NCBI RefSeq assembly: GCF_016464365.1
Contig: NZ_JADCUC010000003.1
Coordinates: forward strand, 248,001-312,000
Source of the DNA: Sandaracinobacteroides hominis
GTDB taxonomy: Bacteria > Pseudomonadota > Alphaproteobacteria > Sphingomonadales > Sphingomonadaceae
Direction: 5' to 3'
Length of the DNA: 64,000 nt
Under the pieces are notes generated by a model. It was not told the origin of the DNA, did no database searches, and was given only the letters and a program-made list of their open reading frames with translations. This document shows positions 56,577-64,000 of this stretch, piece by piece; positions within the stretch are counted from its first letter, which is position 1; every line of letters begins with the position of its first letter. A program made the translations under genes and the position numbers.

Positions 56577-57605
56577 ATGGACGATGCCGACAGGCTGATC
56601 AATCCGGCCGCAAGGGCCGACGATGCGGATGCGGCGCTGCGCCCGAAGAGCCTGGCCGAATTTGTCGGCCAGCAGGCCGCGCGGGAGAATCTGCGCGTGT
56701 TCATCGATGCCGCGCGGCACCGGGGCGATGCGCTGGACCATGTCTTGCTGGCTGGCCCCCCGGGGCTGGGGAAGACGACGCTGGCGCAGATTGTGGCGCG
56801 CGAGCTGGGGGTGGGGTTTCGCGCCACTTCCGGGCCGGTGATCGCCAAGGCCGGGGATCTGGCGGCGCTGCTGACCAACCTGGAGCCGAACGATGTGCTG
56901 TTCATCGACGAGATCCATCGGCTGGCGCCGCATGTGGAGGAAATCCTCTATCCGGCGATGGAGGACCGGGCGCTGGACCTGATGATCGGCGAGGGGCCTT
57001 CGGCGCGTTCGGTGCGGATCGATCTGCCGCCCTTCACGCTGGTGGGGGCGACGACACGGGCGGGGCTGGTGACGCAACCGTTGCGCGACCGCTTCGGGAT
57101 TCCGATCCGGCTGATTTTCTATACCGAGGCAGAGCTGCATTCGGTGGTGACGCGGGCGGCGCGGCTGCTGGACCTGCAGCTGACCGAGGATGGCGCACGG
57201 GAGATTGCGCGGCGGGCGCGGGGGACCCCGCGGATTGCCGGGCGGTTGCTGCGGCGGGTGCGGGATTTTGCGGCCACGCGCGCCGAGCCGGTGGACGCAG
57301 GCTTTGCCGACCAGTCGCTGTCGCGGCTGGAGGTGGACCGGCTGGGGCTGGATGCGCAGGACCGGCGCTACCTGTGGATGATCGCCGACCTGTATAAGGG
57401 CGGGCCGGTGGGGATCGAGACCTTGGCGGCGGGGCTTTCCGAAGCGCGCGATACGCTGGAGGATGTCGTGGAGCCCTATCTGATCCAGACCGGGCTGGTG
57501 GCGCGGACGGCGCGCGGGCGGGTGCTGAACGCGCCGGCCTGGGCGCATCTGGGGCTCAGGGTGCCGGCCGCGCAGACGGTGCTACCGCTGGACGAGGGCG
57601 ACTGA
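56577..57605 (+). CDS. ruvB: Holliday junction branch-migration ATPase RuvB
   Basis: This 342-residue AAA+ ATPase drives branch migration with RuvA. The Walker A motif is [16 protein letters not shown] at about 59-74, Walker B is LFIDEIHRL, and sensor 1 lies in [10 protein letters not shown]. The RuvB C-terminal domain is complete. Unlike the common ruvCAB operon, two minus-strand genes lie between ruvA and ruvB, so it needs its own promoter. Confidence 0.97.
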   Translation: MDDADRLINPAARADDADAALRPKSLAEFVGQQAARENLRVFIDAARHRGDALDHVLLAGPPGLGKTTLAQIVARELGVGFRATSGPVIAKAGDLAALLTNLEPNDVLFIDEIHRLAPHVEEILYPAMEDRALDLMIGEGPSARSVRIDLPPFTLVGATTRAGLVTQPLRDRFGIPIRLIFYTEAELHSVVTRAARLLDLQLTEDGAREIARRARGTPRIAGRLLRRVRDFAATRAEPVDAGFADQSLSRLEVDRLGLDAQDRRYLWMIADLYKGGPVGIETLAAGLSEARDTLEDVVEPYLIQTGLVARTARGRVLNAPAWAHLGLRVPAAQTVLPLDEGD

Positions 57606-57740
57606 CGGGAAGCGTTCGGCCGGAGCCACAAACCCCACTCTGTTCGACGAACGGCGTTCATCGAACGACGGTTGTTCGCAAGGCCGATCGCGGCTTTGAG
57701 GGTCGTAACAAGAGATACGCGTTCAGGGATAATCCATTTC

Positions 57741-59792
57741 ATGTCCGTTTTCACTGCCGGCGGCAGGCTTCTGCCGCTTGCCTTTCTGATTTTGCCCCTG
57801 GCCCCGCTGCAGGCGCAGGAGCGGGTGGGCAACCGCACGCTGTATCAGGCCGGCTTCTTCACCCAGTTTGCGCCGACCACCGCCCTGCAGCTGGTGGAGC
57901 GGGTTCCGGGTTTCCGGCTGGAAGATACCGACGAGCAGGTGCGCGGGTTTGGGCAGGCCGCCGGAAACGTGGTGATCAATGGCGAGCGGCCGAGCACCAA
58001 GAGCGAGCAGCTTTCCTCTGTGCTCGCGCGCATTCCGGCGGCGCGGGTGGCGCGGGTGGAAGTGGGGCCGGGTGACGGCTTCGGTGCGGAATTCGCCGGC
58101 AAGCCGCAGGTGCTGAACCTGATCCTGAACGACGATACCGGGGTGACGGGCACCGGCGCCCTGCGCTTGCGGCAGCCGCAATCGGGCGGCCTGCGCGTGG
58201 ACGGCAATGGCTCGGCGATCCTCAAGCGGGGCAAATCCAGCTTCAACCTGGCTTTCGACTATACCAACGACCAGATCACCAATTTCGGCACCGATACCCT
58301 CACCAGCCTGCCTTCGGGCGAACTGCTGGAGCAGCGGCGGAAGTTCAATACCACCAACGACCCCAAGGGCAGCATCGCCGCCGGCTGGCACCATGACGAC
58401 GGTCCGGACAAGCGCATCAACCTGAACCTCAGCCTTGCCAAACAGCATTTCCAGCTGTGGCAGGACAATCGGGTGACGCCGGCTGACGGGCCGGGGCGCG
58501 ATGACGAGCTGGAGCAGAATTACCGCTATCGCCAGTTCGAGCTGGGCGGCGACATCAGCCGGCCGCTGGGCAGCGGGGTGATGAAGCTGATCCTGCTGGC
58601 GACGCGCACGCCGCAATATCGCGAGGATACCCAGCTGGTCGGAGTCGATCAGGGGGTGACGGGCGGATATTATCAGCTGCAGGACAGCGAGAGTGCGGAG
58701 AGCGTGGCGCGGCTGGTATGGTCGCGGCCGGCGAACGGCGGCTGGTCGCTGGAGCTGGGCGGCGAGGCTGTGCTGAACCGGCTGGACAGCGCTGTCGACC
58801 TCTATTCGATCGAGGCGGGCGGCGGGCGCGTGCCGATCGAGCTGCCGCTGGCAAACGCAACTGTGCGCGAAATCCGCGTGGAGCCGTTCGTGAACATGGG
58901 CCGCAAGCTGGGTTCCGGCCTGCGGGTCGACCTGGGGCTGACCTTCGAACGCTCGCGGCTGACGATGAGCGGCGATGCAGAGGCGGAACGGACGCTGTCC
59001 TATCTGAAACCGAAAGCCAGCGTCGACTGGCGGACGGGGAAATGGGCGCTGCAGGGGAAAGTGGAGCGCACCGTCAACCAGCTGAACTTCGGCGACTTCA
59101 TCAGCTTTGCCGAGCTGACCAACGACCGGGTGACCGGCGGCAACGCCGACCTGGTGCCGCAGACGGCCTGGGAATTTCTGGTGACGGCGGAACGGCCGTT
59201 CCTCGGATCGGGCGTTATCCGCGGCGAACTGGGCATGAACTTCGTGCAGAATGTGCAGGACCGGATTCCGGTGGAAGACGGTCTGGACGCGCCGGGCAAT
59301 CTGGGCTCGGGCACGGTGAAGATCGCCCGGCTGAACATGGACGCGCCGCTGAACGACCTGGGCATCACCGGCGGGCGGCTGAACGTCCGCTTCTCGTTGA
59401 TGGATACGAGCGTGGTGGACCCCTACACACAGAAGCACCGCCACTTCACCAACTATACGCTGTGGCTGCTGGACGTGAACTTCCGACAGGATCTGGGCAA
59501 GTTTGCCTGGGGGGTGGACGCCTATGCCAACACCGGCTCCACCCAGTTCTGGCGGAACGAAGAGGATTTCAACTATCGGCAGGACCCGTGGATAGACGTG
59601 TTCGCCGAATTCCGGCCCGACAAACGCACGACGCTGACAGCACGCGTGGTGAACCTGCTGGACCTGCACTTCTATCGCGACCGCACCTTCTACGCGCCGG
59701 ATCGGTCGAGCCCGGATCCGGTGATGCGGGAGTTCCGGATGCGACAGGAGGGGCAGACGGTGTCGCTGACGTTGAAGCGGACGTTCGGGTAG
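57741..59792 (+). CDS. TonB-dependent outer-membrane receptor-like protein
   Basis: The protein has 683 residues. A signal peptide covers about 1-25 (ends PLQAQE). A plug domain follows with QLVERVPGFRLEDTDEQVRG and NVVINGERPSTKSEQLSSVL, and then a beta-barrel whose last residues are a terminal strand ending in Phe-Gly (VSLTLKRTFG). It should import a bulky ligand across the outer membrane with TonB energy; the ligand is unknown. No classical TonB box was clear at the mature N-terminus. It stands alone between ruvB and an SDR gene. Confidence 0.88.
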   Translation: MSVFTAGGRLLPLAFLILPLAPLQAQERVGNRTLYQAGFFTQFAPTTALQLVERVPGFRLEDTDEQVRGFGQAAGNVVINGERPSTKSEQLSSVLARIPAARVARVEVGPGDGFGAEFAGKPQVLNLILNDDTGVTGTGALRLRQPQSGGLRVDGNGSAILKRGKSSFNLAFDYTNDQITNFGTDTLTSLPSGELLEQRRKFNTTNDPKGSIAAGWHHDDGPDKRINLNLSLAKQHFQLWQDNRVTPADGPGRDDELEQNYRYRQFELGGDISRPLGSGVMKLILLATRTPQYREDTQLVGVDQGVTGGYYQLQDSESAESVARLVWSRPANGGWSLELGGEAVLNRLDSAVDLYSIEAGGGRVPIELPLANATVREIRVEPFVNMGRKLGSGLRVDLGLTFERSRLTMSGDAEAERTLSYLKPKASVDWRTGKWALQGKVERTVNQLNFGDFISFAELTNDRVTGGNADLVPQTAWEFLVTAERPFLGSGVIRGELGMNFVQNVQDRIPVEDGLDAPGNLGSGTVKIARLNMDAPLNDLGITGGRLNVRFSLMDTSVVDPYTQKHRHFTNYTLWLLDVNFRQDLGKFAWGVDAYANTGSTQFWRNEEDFNYRQDPWIDVFAEFRPDKRTTLTARVVNLLDLHFYRDRTFYAPDRSSPDPVMREFRMRQEGQTVSLTLKRTFG

Positions 59793-59820
59793 CGGCGCGG
59801 GGGAAGTGTTTGCCTCCGGC

Positions 59821-59951
59821 GGGCAGGGCTCTGCCCAGCGCCGCAGGCAATTATGTTTCCGGAACCACAACCGGCAATTTTGAAGCGGACTCAACTATTG
59901 CGGGTGCAGGGAAATCATTTCCCTGCCGGGGTGAAGGGGCGGAGCCCCTTC
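59821..59951. repeat. Composite palindromic repeat region with three hairpins
   Basis: Three perfect stems lie in the gap between the receptor gene and the convergent SDR gene: GGGCAG/CTGCCC (59821-59836), GCAGGGAAAT-C-ATTTCCCTGC (59906-59926), and GAAGGGGC/GCCCCTTC (59933-59951). The middle one is the exact reverse complement of 9469-9489. They form a REP-like mosaic and may terminate both convergent transcripts. Confidence 0.8.
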
Positions 59952-59961
59952 GTTCTTCCCC

Positions 59962-60711
59962 TCACGCGTTCCTAGCCATCAGCCCGCCATCGACGGGGAT
60001 CGTCGCGCCGGTGATGAAGCTGGCGCCGGGTTGGCATAGAGCGACTGTCATGTGGGCGACTTCTTCGGGGCGGCCGTAGCGGCGGAGTGCCGTGCGGCGT
60101 TTTGCATAGAGTTGCTTGTCGGCTTCGGGGACGTCGGCGGTCATGCCGGTGTCTATGGGGCCGGGGCAGATGCAGTTGACGGTGATGCCTTCCTTGCCGA
60201 GTTCGACGGCGAGGCCTCGGGTGAGGCCGGTGACGGCGGCTTTGGCGGCGCAGTAGGCGCTGTCGAGGGCGGTGGCGCCGAGAGCTTCGGTGGAGGCGAT
60301 GTTGACGATGCGCGGGCTGGCGGAGCGGCGGAGGTGTGGGAGCGCGGCGCGGATCACGCGCATTTCGCCGGTGGCGTTGATGCGGACGATGCGTTCCCAC
60401 AGCGCCTCGTAATCGTCGTGATCGATGGGGAGGAAGCCGGAGATGCCGGCGTTGTTGACGAGGATGTCGAGGCCGCCGGCCCATTCGGCGATTTCGGCGA
60501 GGGTGTTGGTTACGCTGGCCGGGTCGCCTACGTCGAGGTGGAAGGCGCGCGCTCCTATGGCGCTGGCGACGGCTTCGGCTGAGGCCAGGTTTACGTCGGT
60601 TACGGCGACGGTTGCGCCGCCTTCGGCCAGCAGGCGGGCGGTTGCTGCGCCCATGCCGCTGCCCGCGCCTGTGACCACGGCCTTCAGGCCTGAAACCGAT
60701 TGCGATGCCAT
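59962..60711 (-). CDS. SDR-family oxidoreductase
   Basis: This 249-residue classical short-chain dehydrogenase has TGAGSGMGAATA at about 15-26, NNAGISGF near residue 85, the catalytic Ser in NIASTEA and Tyr/Lys in YCAAKAAV. The C-terminal PGPIDTGM and SFITGATIPVDGGLM blocks are standard. The substrate is unknown. It is unrelated in sequence detail to the SDR at 24900-25670. It lies between the palindromic repeat region and serS. Confidence 0.9.
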   Translation of the reverse strand: MASQSVSGLKAVVTGAGSGMGAATARLLAEGGATVAVTDVNLASAEAVASAIGARAFHLDVGDPASVTNTLAEIAEWAGGLDILVNNAGISGFLPIDHDDYEALWERIVRINATGEMRVIRAALPHLRRSASPRIVNIASTEALGATALDSAYCAAKAAVTGLTRGLAVELGKEGITVNCICPGPIDTGMTADVPEADKQLYAKRRTALRRYGRPEEVAHMTVALCQPGASFITGATIPVDGGLMARNA

Positions 60712-60864
60712 GTGTCTCTCTCCTTCGCGGTGGAGGCTAGGCCGTGCTGGCGGGGCGACCCACTATGAAAAGAGGCGATTGGGGTGGGGACGGTTCCGGG
60801 GCAGGCCTCGACCGACATGCCGGATATTGCGTGGTAGCGCGCCCGACGCCATAGGCCTTGCCCC

Positions 60865-62133
60865 ATGCATGACCTGAAGACCCTTCGCGCGGATCCAGCC
60901 GCATTCGACGCAGCGCTTGCCCGGCGGGGCGTGGCCGATGCCTCGGCGGCGGTGCTCGCTGCCGATGCCCGGCTGCGGGCGGCGCAGACGGCGCTGCAGG
61001 CGGCGCTGGCGCGGCGCAACGATGCCTCGCGCGCGATTGGTGCGGCCAAGGCGGCGAAGGACAATGCGACGGCGGATGCGCTGATGGCAGAGGTGGCCGA
61101 GCTGAAGATCGTGATCGCTGATGGCGAGGCCGAGGAGCGCGAAGCGGCGGAAGTGGTCGACGCGCTGGTTTCCGCGCTGCCGAACCAGCCGTTGCCGGAA
61201 GTGCCTGCCGGCAGCGACGAGCATGGCAATGTGGAGGAGAAGCGCTGGGGCACGCCCCGCAATGGCGGCGCGGAGCATGATGCGCTGGCGGCGAGGCTTG
61301 GCTCCAACCCGGATGCGGCGGCCAAGGTGGCCGGTGCCCGCTTCATGGTGCTGGAGGGGCAGCTGGCGCGGCTGCATCGGGCGCTGGGGCAGTTCATGCT
61401 GGACCGGCAGGTGGCGGCCGGTTGGCGCGAGACGGTGGTGCCGTTGCTGGTGAAGAGCGATGCGATGTTCGGCACCGGGCAATTGCCGAAGTTTGCAGAG
61501 GACAGCTTCAACACCATTGACGGGCGCTGGCTGATCCCCACTGCAGAGGTTTCGCTGACCAATCTTGTGCGCGAGCAGATTTTGGACGGCGAAGAGCTGC
61601 CGTTGCGGCTGGCCGCTTTGACGCCTTGCTTCCGGAGTGAGGCGGGAGCTGCGGGGAAGGACACGCGCGGGCTGATCCGCCAGCACCAGTTCGAGAAGGT
61701 GGAGCTGGTGACGATCTGCGCGCCGGAGGCAGCGGACCCCGAGCATGAGAAGATGCTGCTGGCGGCGGAGGCCATATTGGAGGCGCTGGAGCTGCCCTAT
61801 CGGCGGATGCTGCTGTGCACCGGCGACATGGGGTTCACCGCGCGCAAGACCTATGATCTGGAAGTGTGGCTGCCGGGTGCGGGGGCCTATCGGGAGATTT
61901 CCTCGATCTCCCAGTGCGGGGATTTTCAGGCGCGGCGGATGGATGCGCGCTTCCGGGTGAAGGGTGAGAAGGGCACGCAATTCGTGCACACGCTGAACGG
62001 ATCGGGGCTGGCGGTGGGCCGGGCGCTGGTGGCGGTGCTGGAAAATTACCAGCAGCCGGACGGAAGCGTCAGGATACCTGACGCGCTGAAGCCCTATATG
62101 GGCGGTATCGAGGCCCTGATCCCCACCAGCTGA
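60865..62133 (+). CDS. serS: Seryl-tRNA synthetase
   Basis: This 422-residue class II synthetase charges tRNA-Ser. A long coiled-coil arm (about 25-105) precedes the catalytic core. Motif 2 is [20 protein letters not shown], and motif 3 lies in [19 protein letters not shown]. The length is as expected. It is followed by surE after 11 bp, so the two are probably co-transcribed. Confidence 0.97.
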   Translation: MHDLKTLRADPAAFDAALARRGVADASAAVLAADARLRAAQTALQAALARRNDASRAIGAAKAAKDNATADALMAEVAELKIVIADGEAEEREAAEVVDALVSALPNQPLPEVPAGSDEHGNVEEKRWGTPRNGGAEHDALAARLGSNPDAAAKVAGARFMVLEGQLARLHRALGQFMLDRQVAAGWRETVVPLLVKSDAMFGTGQLPKFAEDSFNTIDGRWLIPTAEVSLTNLVREQILDGEELPLRLAALTPCFRSEAGAAGKDTRGLIRQHQFEKVELVTICAPEAADPEHEKMLLAAEAILEALELPYRRMLLCTGDMGFTARKTYDLEVWLPGAGAYREISSISQCGDFQARRMDARFRVKGEKGTQFVHTLNGSGLAVGRALVAVLENYQQPDGSVRIPDALKPYMGGIEALIPTS

Positions 62134-62144
62134 AGCGAGATTTC

Positions 62145-62903
62145 ATGCGTATTCTCCTGACCAACGACGACGGCATAAACGCGCCGGGTTTTGCAGCCCT
62201 GGAGCGGATTGCCGCCCAGATTTCCGACGATGTGTGGGTGGTGGCGCCGGCGGAGGAGCAATCGGGGGCCGGGCATTCGCTGACGCTGACGCGGCCCATC
62301 CGCGTGCGGCAGCTGGGGGAGCGGAAGTTCGCCGTGGCCGGCACGCCGACGGACAGCGTGATGATGGCGCTGGGGCATCTGATGGGCGGGCTGAAGCCGG
62401 ACCTTATCCTGTCGGGCGTGAACCGCGGGCCGAACCTGGCGGAGGACGTGACCTATTCCGGCACCGTTTCGGCGGCGATGGAAGGGACTTTGGCCGGCAT
62501 CCGCTCGATCGCGCTGTCGCAGGCGATGGCGGATTATACGCATGGCCGGGAGAGCTTTGCCGGGGCCGAGGCGATGGGGCCGGACATCATCCGCAATATC
62601 GCCGCCGCCGATTGGGGCGACGGAATCCTGGTGAACGTGAACTTCCCGCCGGTGCCGCTGCCCGCGGGCGTGCGAGTGACCGAGCAGGGTTTCCGCGATT
62701 ACGGCCATATCCGCATCGATGCGCGCACCGATCCGCGCGGATTTCCCTATTACTGGTTCGGCTATGGGCGCGAAGTGGAAACGCCGGGGCATTGCACCGA
62801 CCTGGAGGCGATCCGCGACGGCTATGTGTCTGTAACGCCGCTGCATCTGGACATGACGCATCGGCAGACCATGGCAGCCCTGAAGGCGAAGCTGGGCGAA
62901 TAA
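62145..62903 (+). CDS. surE: 5'/3'-nucleotidase SurE
   Basis: This 252-residue metal-dependent nucleotidase hydrolyses nucleoside monophosphates. The N-terminal MRILLTNDDGINAPG supplies the metal-binding Asp pair, and VSGVNRGPNLAEDVTYSGTV is the second conserved block. It sits after serS and before a LysM/M23 lipoprotein gene, a frequent order in sphingomonads; the usual pcm gene is not between them. Confidence 0.97.
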   Translation: MRILLTNDDGINAPGFAALERIAAQISDDVWVVAPAEEQSGAGHSLTLTRPIRVRQLGERKFAVAGTPTDSVMMALGHLMGGLKPDLILSGVNRGPNLAEDVTYSGTVSAAMEGTLAGIRSIALSQAMADYTHGRESFAGAEAMGPDIIRNIAAADWGDGILVNVNFPPVPLPAGVRVTEQGFRDYGHIRIDARTDPRGFPYYWFGYGREVETPGHCTDLEAIRDGYVSVTPLHLDMTHRQTMAALKAKLGE

Positions 62904-63243
62904 TCCTAACCGGGGAGGCTGATATCGAAAGGGGTGGCAACGCCCCCGCGTTGCCACCCCTGCCGTGACGATTCTTCTTGGTGACGAACCAGTCTCGTGC
63001 CGGCGATTTGCCCCCGCCGACCCCCATTGGAATGCATGTGTCGTGCCAAGTGCAGGAAATTTTTGATATCCCTTGTTTTTCAATCTGTTGACGAAACAGG
63101 CTTGGGAATGCGGATTTAGGCTTTGTAAAGAATCCCGACGAGTCGTTGGATTTGCTGGCGGATTCACCATTCTCGTCTCCTGTCTGTCTCGGTCTGGCGA
63201 TGCGCGGGATTCCCTCTGGCGGTTGCGTTCGCTATGGCGGGGC
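62904..63243. other. 340-bp intergenic region between surE and the LysM/M23 gene
   Basis: No gene is visible. The first part holds a strong hairpin (62930-62961). The middle, at about 63055-63135, is AT-richer than the surrounding sequence and contains TTGACG and the short inverted pair CTGTT/AACAG, so a promoter for the LysM/M23 gene is likely there. No RNA gene was recognised. Confidence 0.5.
62930..62961 (+). terminator. Perfect hairpin after surE
   Basis: AGGGGTGGCAACGC and GCGTTGCCACCCCT form a 14-bp perfect stem with a CCCC loop. No T run follows, so it is a strong stem but a weak classical terminator. It starts 26 bp past the surE stop. Confidence 0.6.
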
Positions 63244-64000
63244 GTGCGTTTCCTGCTTCTGCTCCTGCCGCTGCTGCTGGCCGCCTGCGCCGCCCCTTCG
63301 CCCCCCAAGCCGAAGGCGGGGGCAGCGCGGCCGCCGATGCGCCAGCCGGTCGCGCCGCAACCGCAGAAGCCGCGCTGGCAGGCGGTGCCGGCAAAGGCCG
63401 ATGGCGTGGCGGTGCCTGGGGGCCGACGGCACATCGTGAAGTCTGGCGAGACCGGCATTGCCATCGCGCGTGCCTATGGCGTGAACTGGAGCCGGATCGC
63501 CGCTGCCAATTCCTTCGACCGCGAGGCGGTACTGCAGGTGGGGCAGGCGATCTTCATTCCGATGGCGCCCGCCCAGCAGGCAAGCACCGGACAGTCCCCG
63601 CGCCCGGCGCCGAAGCCGGGGAAGCCTGGAACGCCGGAACAGCAGGCGGCCGCCTTTTCGCTGGACATAGACGATGTGATCACCGGATCGGCGCCCGCCG
63701 AGAGCGGGGCACGGCAGCGGCCGGCGGCGCCTGCGGGCGTGGTGCCCCCTGCCCCGGTTCAGCTGGCGAATGTGCCGCCGCTGGCCTGGCCTACCGATGG
63801 GCGGGTGATCCTGTCGCGCTTTGGGCCGAAGTCGAACGGGCGGGTGAACGACGGCATCAGCATCAAGACGTTACGTGGGGCGCCGGTGCGATCTGCAGCG
63901 GATGGCGAAGTGCTGTATGTGGGCGATGCGATTGCCAGCTATGGGCTGATGATGCTGGTGCGGCATCCGGGCGGCACGATCACCGCCTATGGACATCTGG
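63244..64000 (+). CDS. LysM/M23-peptidase lipoprotein (NlpD/murein hydrolase activator type), partial
   Basis: The first 252 codons are visible; the gene runs off the right edge. The start is GTG 63244 (VRFLLLLLPLLLAAC), with an alternative TTG at 63223. The lipobox LLAAC places the lipid-anchored Cys at about residue 15. A LysM domain (RRHIVKSGETGIAIARAYGV) lies at about 65-110, then a Pro-rich linker, and the start of an M23 domain (WPTDGRVILSRFGPK, NDGISIKTLRGAPV). NlpD-like proteins activate amidases at division. The M23 catalytic residues cannot be checked fully here. Confidence 0.85.
   Translation, partial: MRFLLLLLPLLLAACAAPSPPKPKAGAARPPMRQPVAPQPQKPRWQAVPAKADGVAVPGGRRHIVKSGETGIAIARAYGVNWSRIAAANSFDREAVLQVGQAIFIPMAPAQQASTGQSPRPAPKPGKPGTPEQQAAAFSLDIDDVITGSAPAESGARQRPAAPAGVVPPAPVQLANVPPLAWPTDGRVILSRFGPKSNGRVNDGISIKTLRGAPVRSAADGEVLYVGDAIASYGLMMLVRHPGGTITAYGHL

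Noticed and set aside
55425-57548. 707-codon open frame on the minus strand
   Set aside because: It is antisense to ruvB and out of frame with the M19-like gene; composition is Arg/Pro/His-rich.

Overview
The window looks like chromosomal DNA from a GC-rich alphaproteobacterium of the order Sphingomonadales. It carries a Shemin-pathway 5-aminolevulinate synthase (hemA), four complete secreted proteins ending in the sphingomonad-type PEPxxWA-CTERM signal, a TonB-dependent receptor, a GapR-like DUF2312 protein and many GTG or TTG starts in very GC-rich coding DNA. The species cannot be named from the sequence alone. I found no rRNA, tRNA, CRISPR array, prophage, integrase or complete insertion sequence.

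Layout. 0-9.5 kb: a truncated secreted propeller protein, a murein amidase, an EamA exporter coupled to a TerB-DnaJ co-chaperone, a cold-shock protein, a JAB/MPN peptidase, an RluA-family pseudouridine synthase, rpoH, a PEP-CTERM protein, DUF924, queE-queC (queuosine) and hemA. 9.5-16.5 kb: a lower-GC gene for a large membrane protein of unknown function, the rpiB-glyA-(Lys/Ala/Pro-rich protein)-nrdR run, a small secreted protein behind a ModE-type operator, and a convergent SIMPL-ModE gene pair. 16.5-27 kb: an RND efflux adaptor and pump followed by a DUF445 protein, a metallo-beta-lactamase-fold hydrolase, a PEP-CTERM protein, an SDR and an MFS transporter. 27-35 kb: CsbD, an EF-hand protein, ilvBN and ilvC, two more PEP-CTERM genes, and miaA/serB, which diverge from overlapping start codons.

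35-47 kb: an S10 carboxypeptidase, gatC-gatA-acyltransferase-gatB (transamidosome), a YafQ/DinJ-type toxin-antitoxin pair, a class C beta-lactamase-fold hydrolase, and an AT-richer orphan Imm11-like immunity gene. 47-64 kb: a FrnE-like DsbA, prfC, a queuosine-precursor transporter (VUT/YhhQ), a MATE pump, DUF2312, a molybdo-flavoenzyme locus that has small and medium subunits but no large subunit, YebC, ruvC-ruvA and (split off) ruvB, a TonB-dependent receptor, an SDR, serS, surE and a truncated LysM/M23 lipoprotein.

Two whole-window signals stand out. First, the plus strand is C-rich to the left and G-rich to the right regardless of gene direction, with the switch at about 35.0 kb inside serB. 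Second, a perfect 16-bp parS palindrome sits at 37.4 kb. Together they suggest that the window lies close to the chromosomal replication origin. Other notable items are TTAAC-containing elements 58-85 bp upstream of all four complete PEP-CTERM genes, paired palindromic repeats shared between 9.4 and 59.9 kb, and a probable deletion of a molybdenum large-subunit gene.
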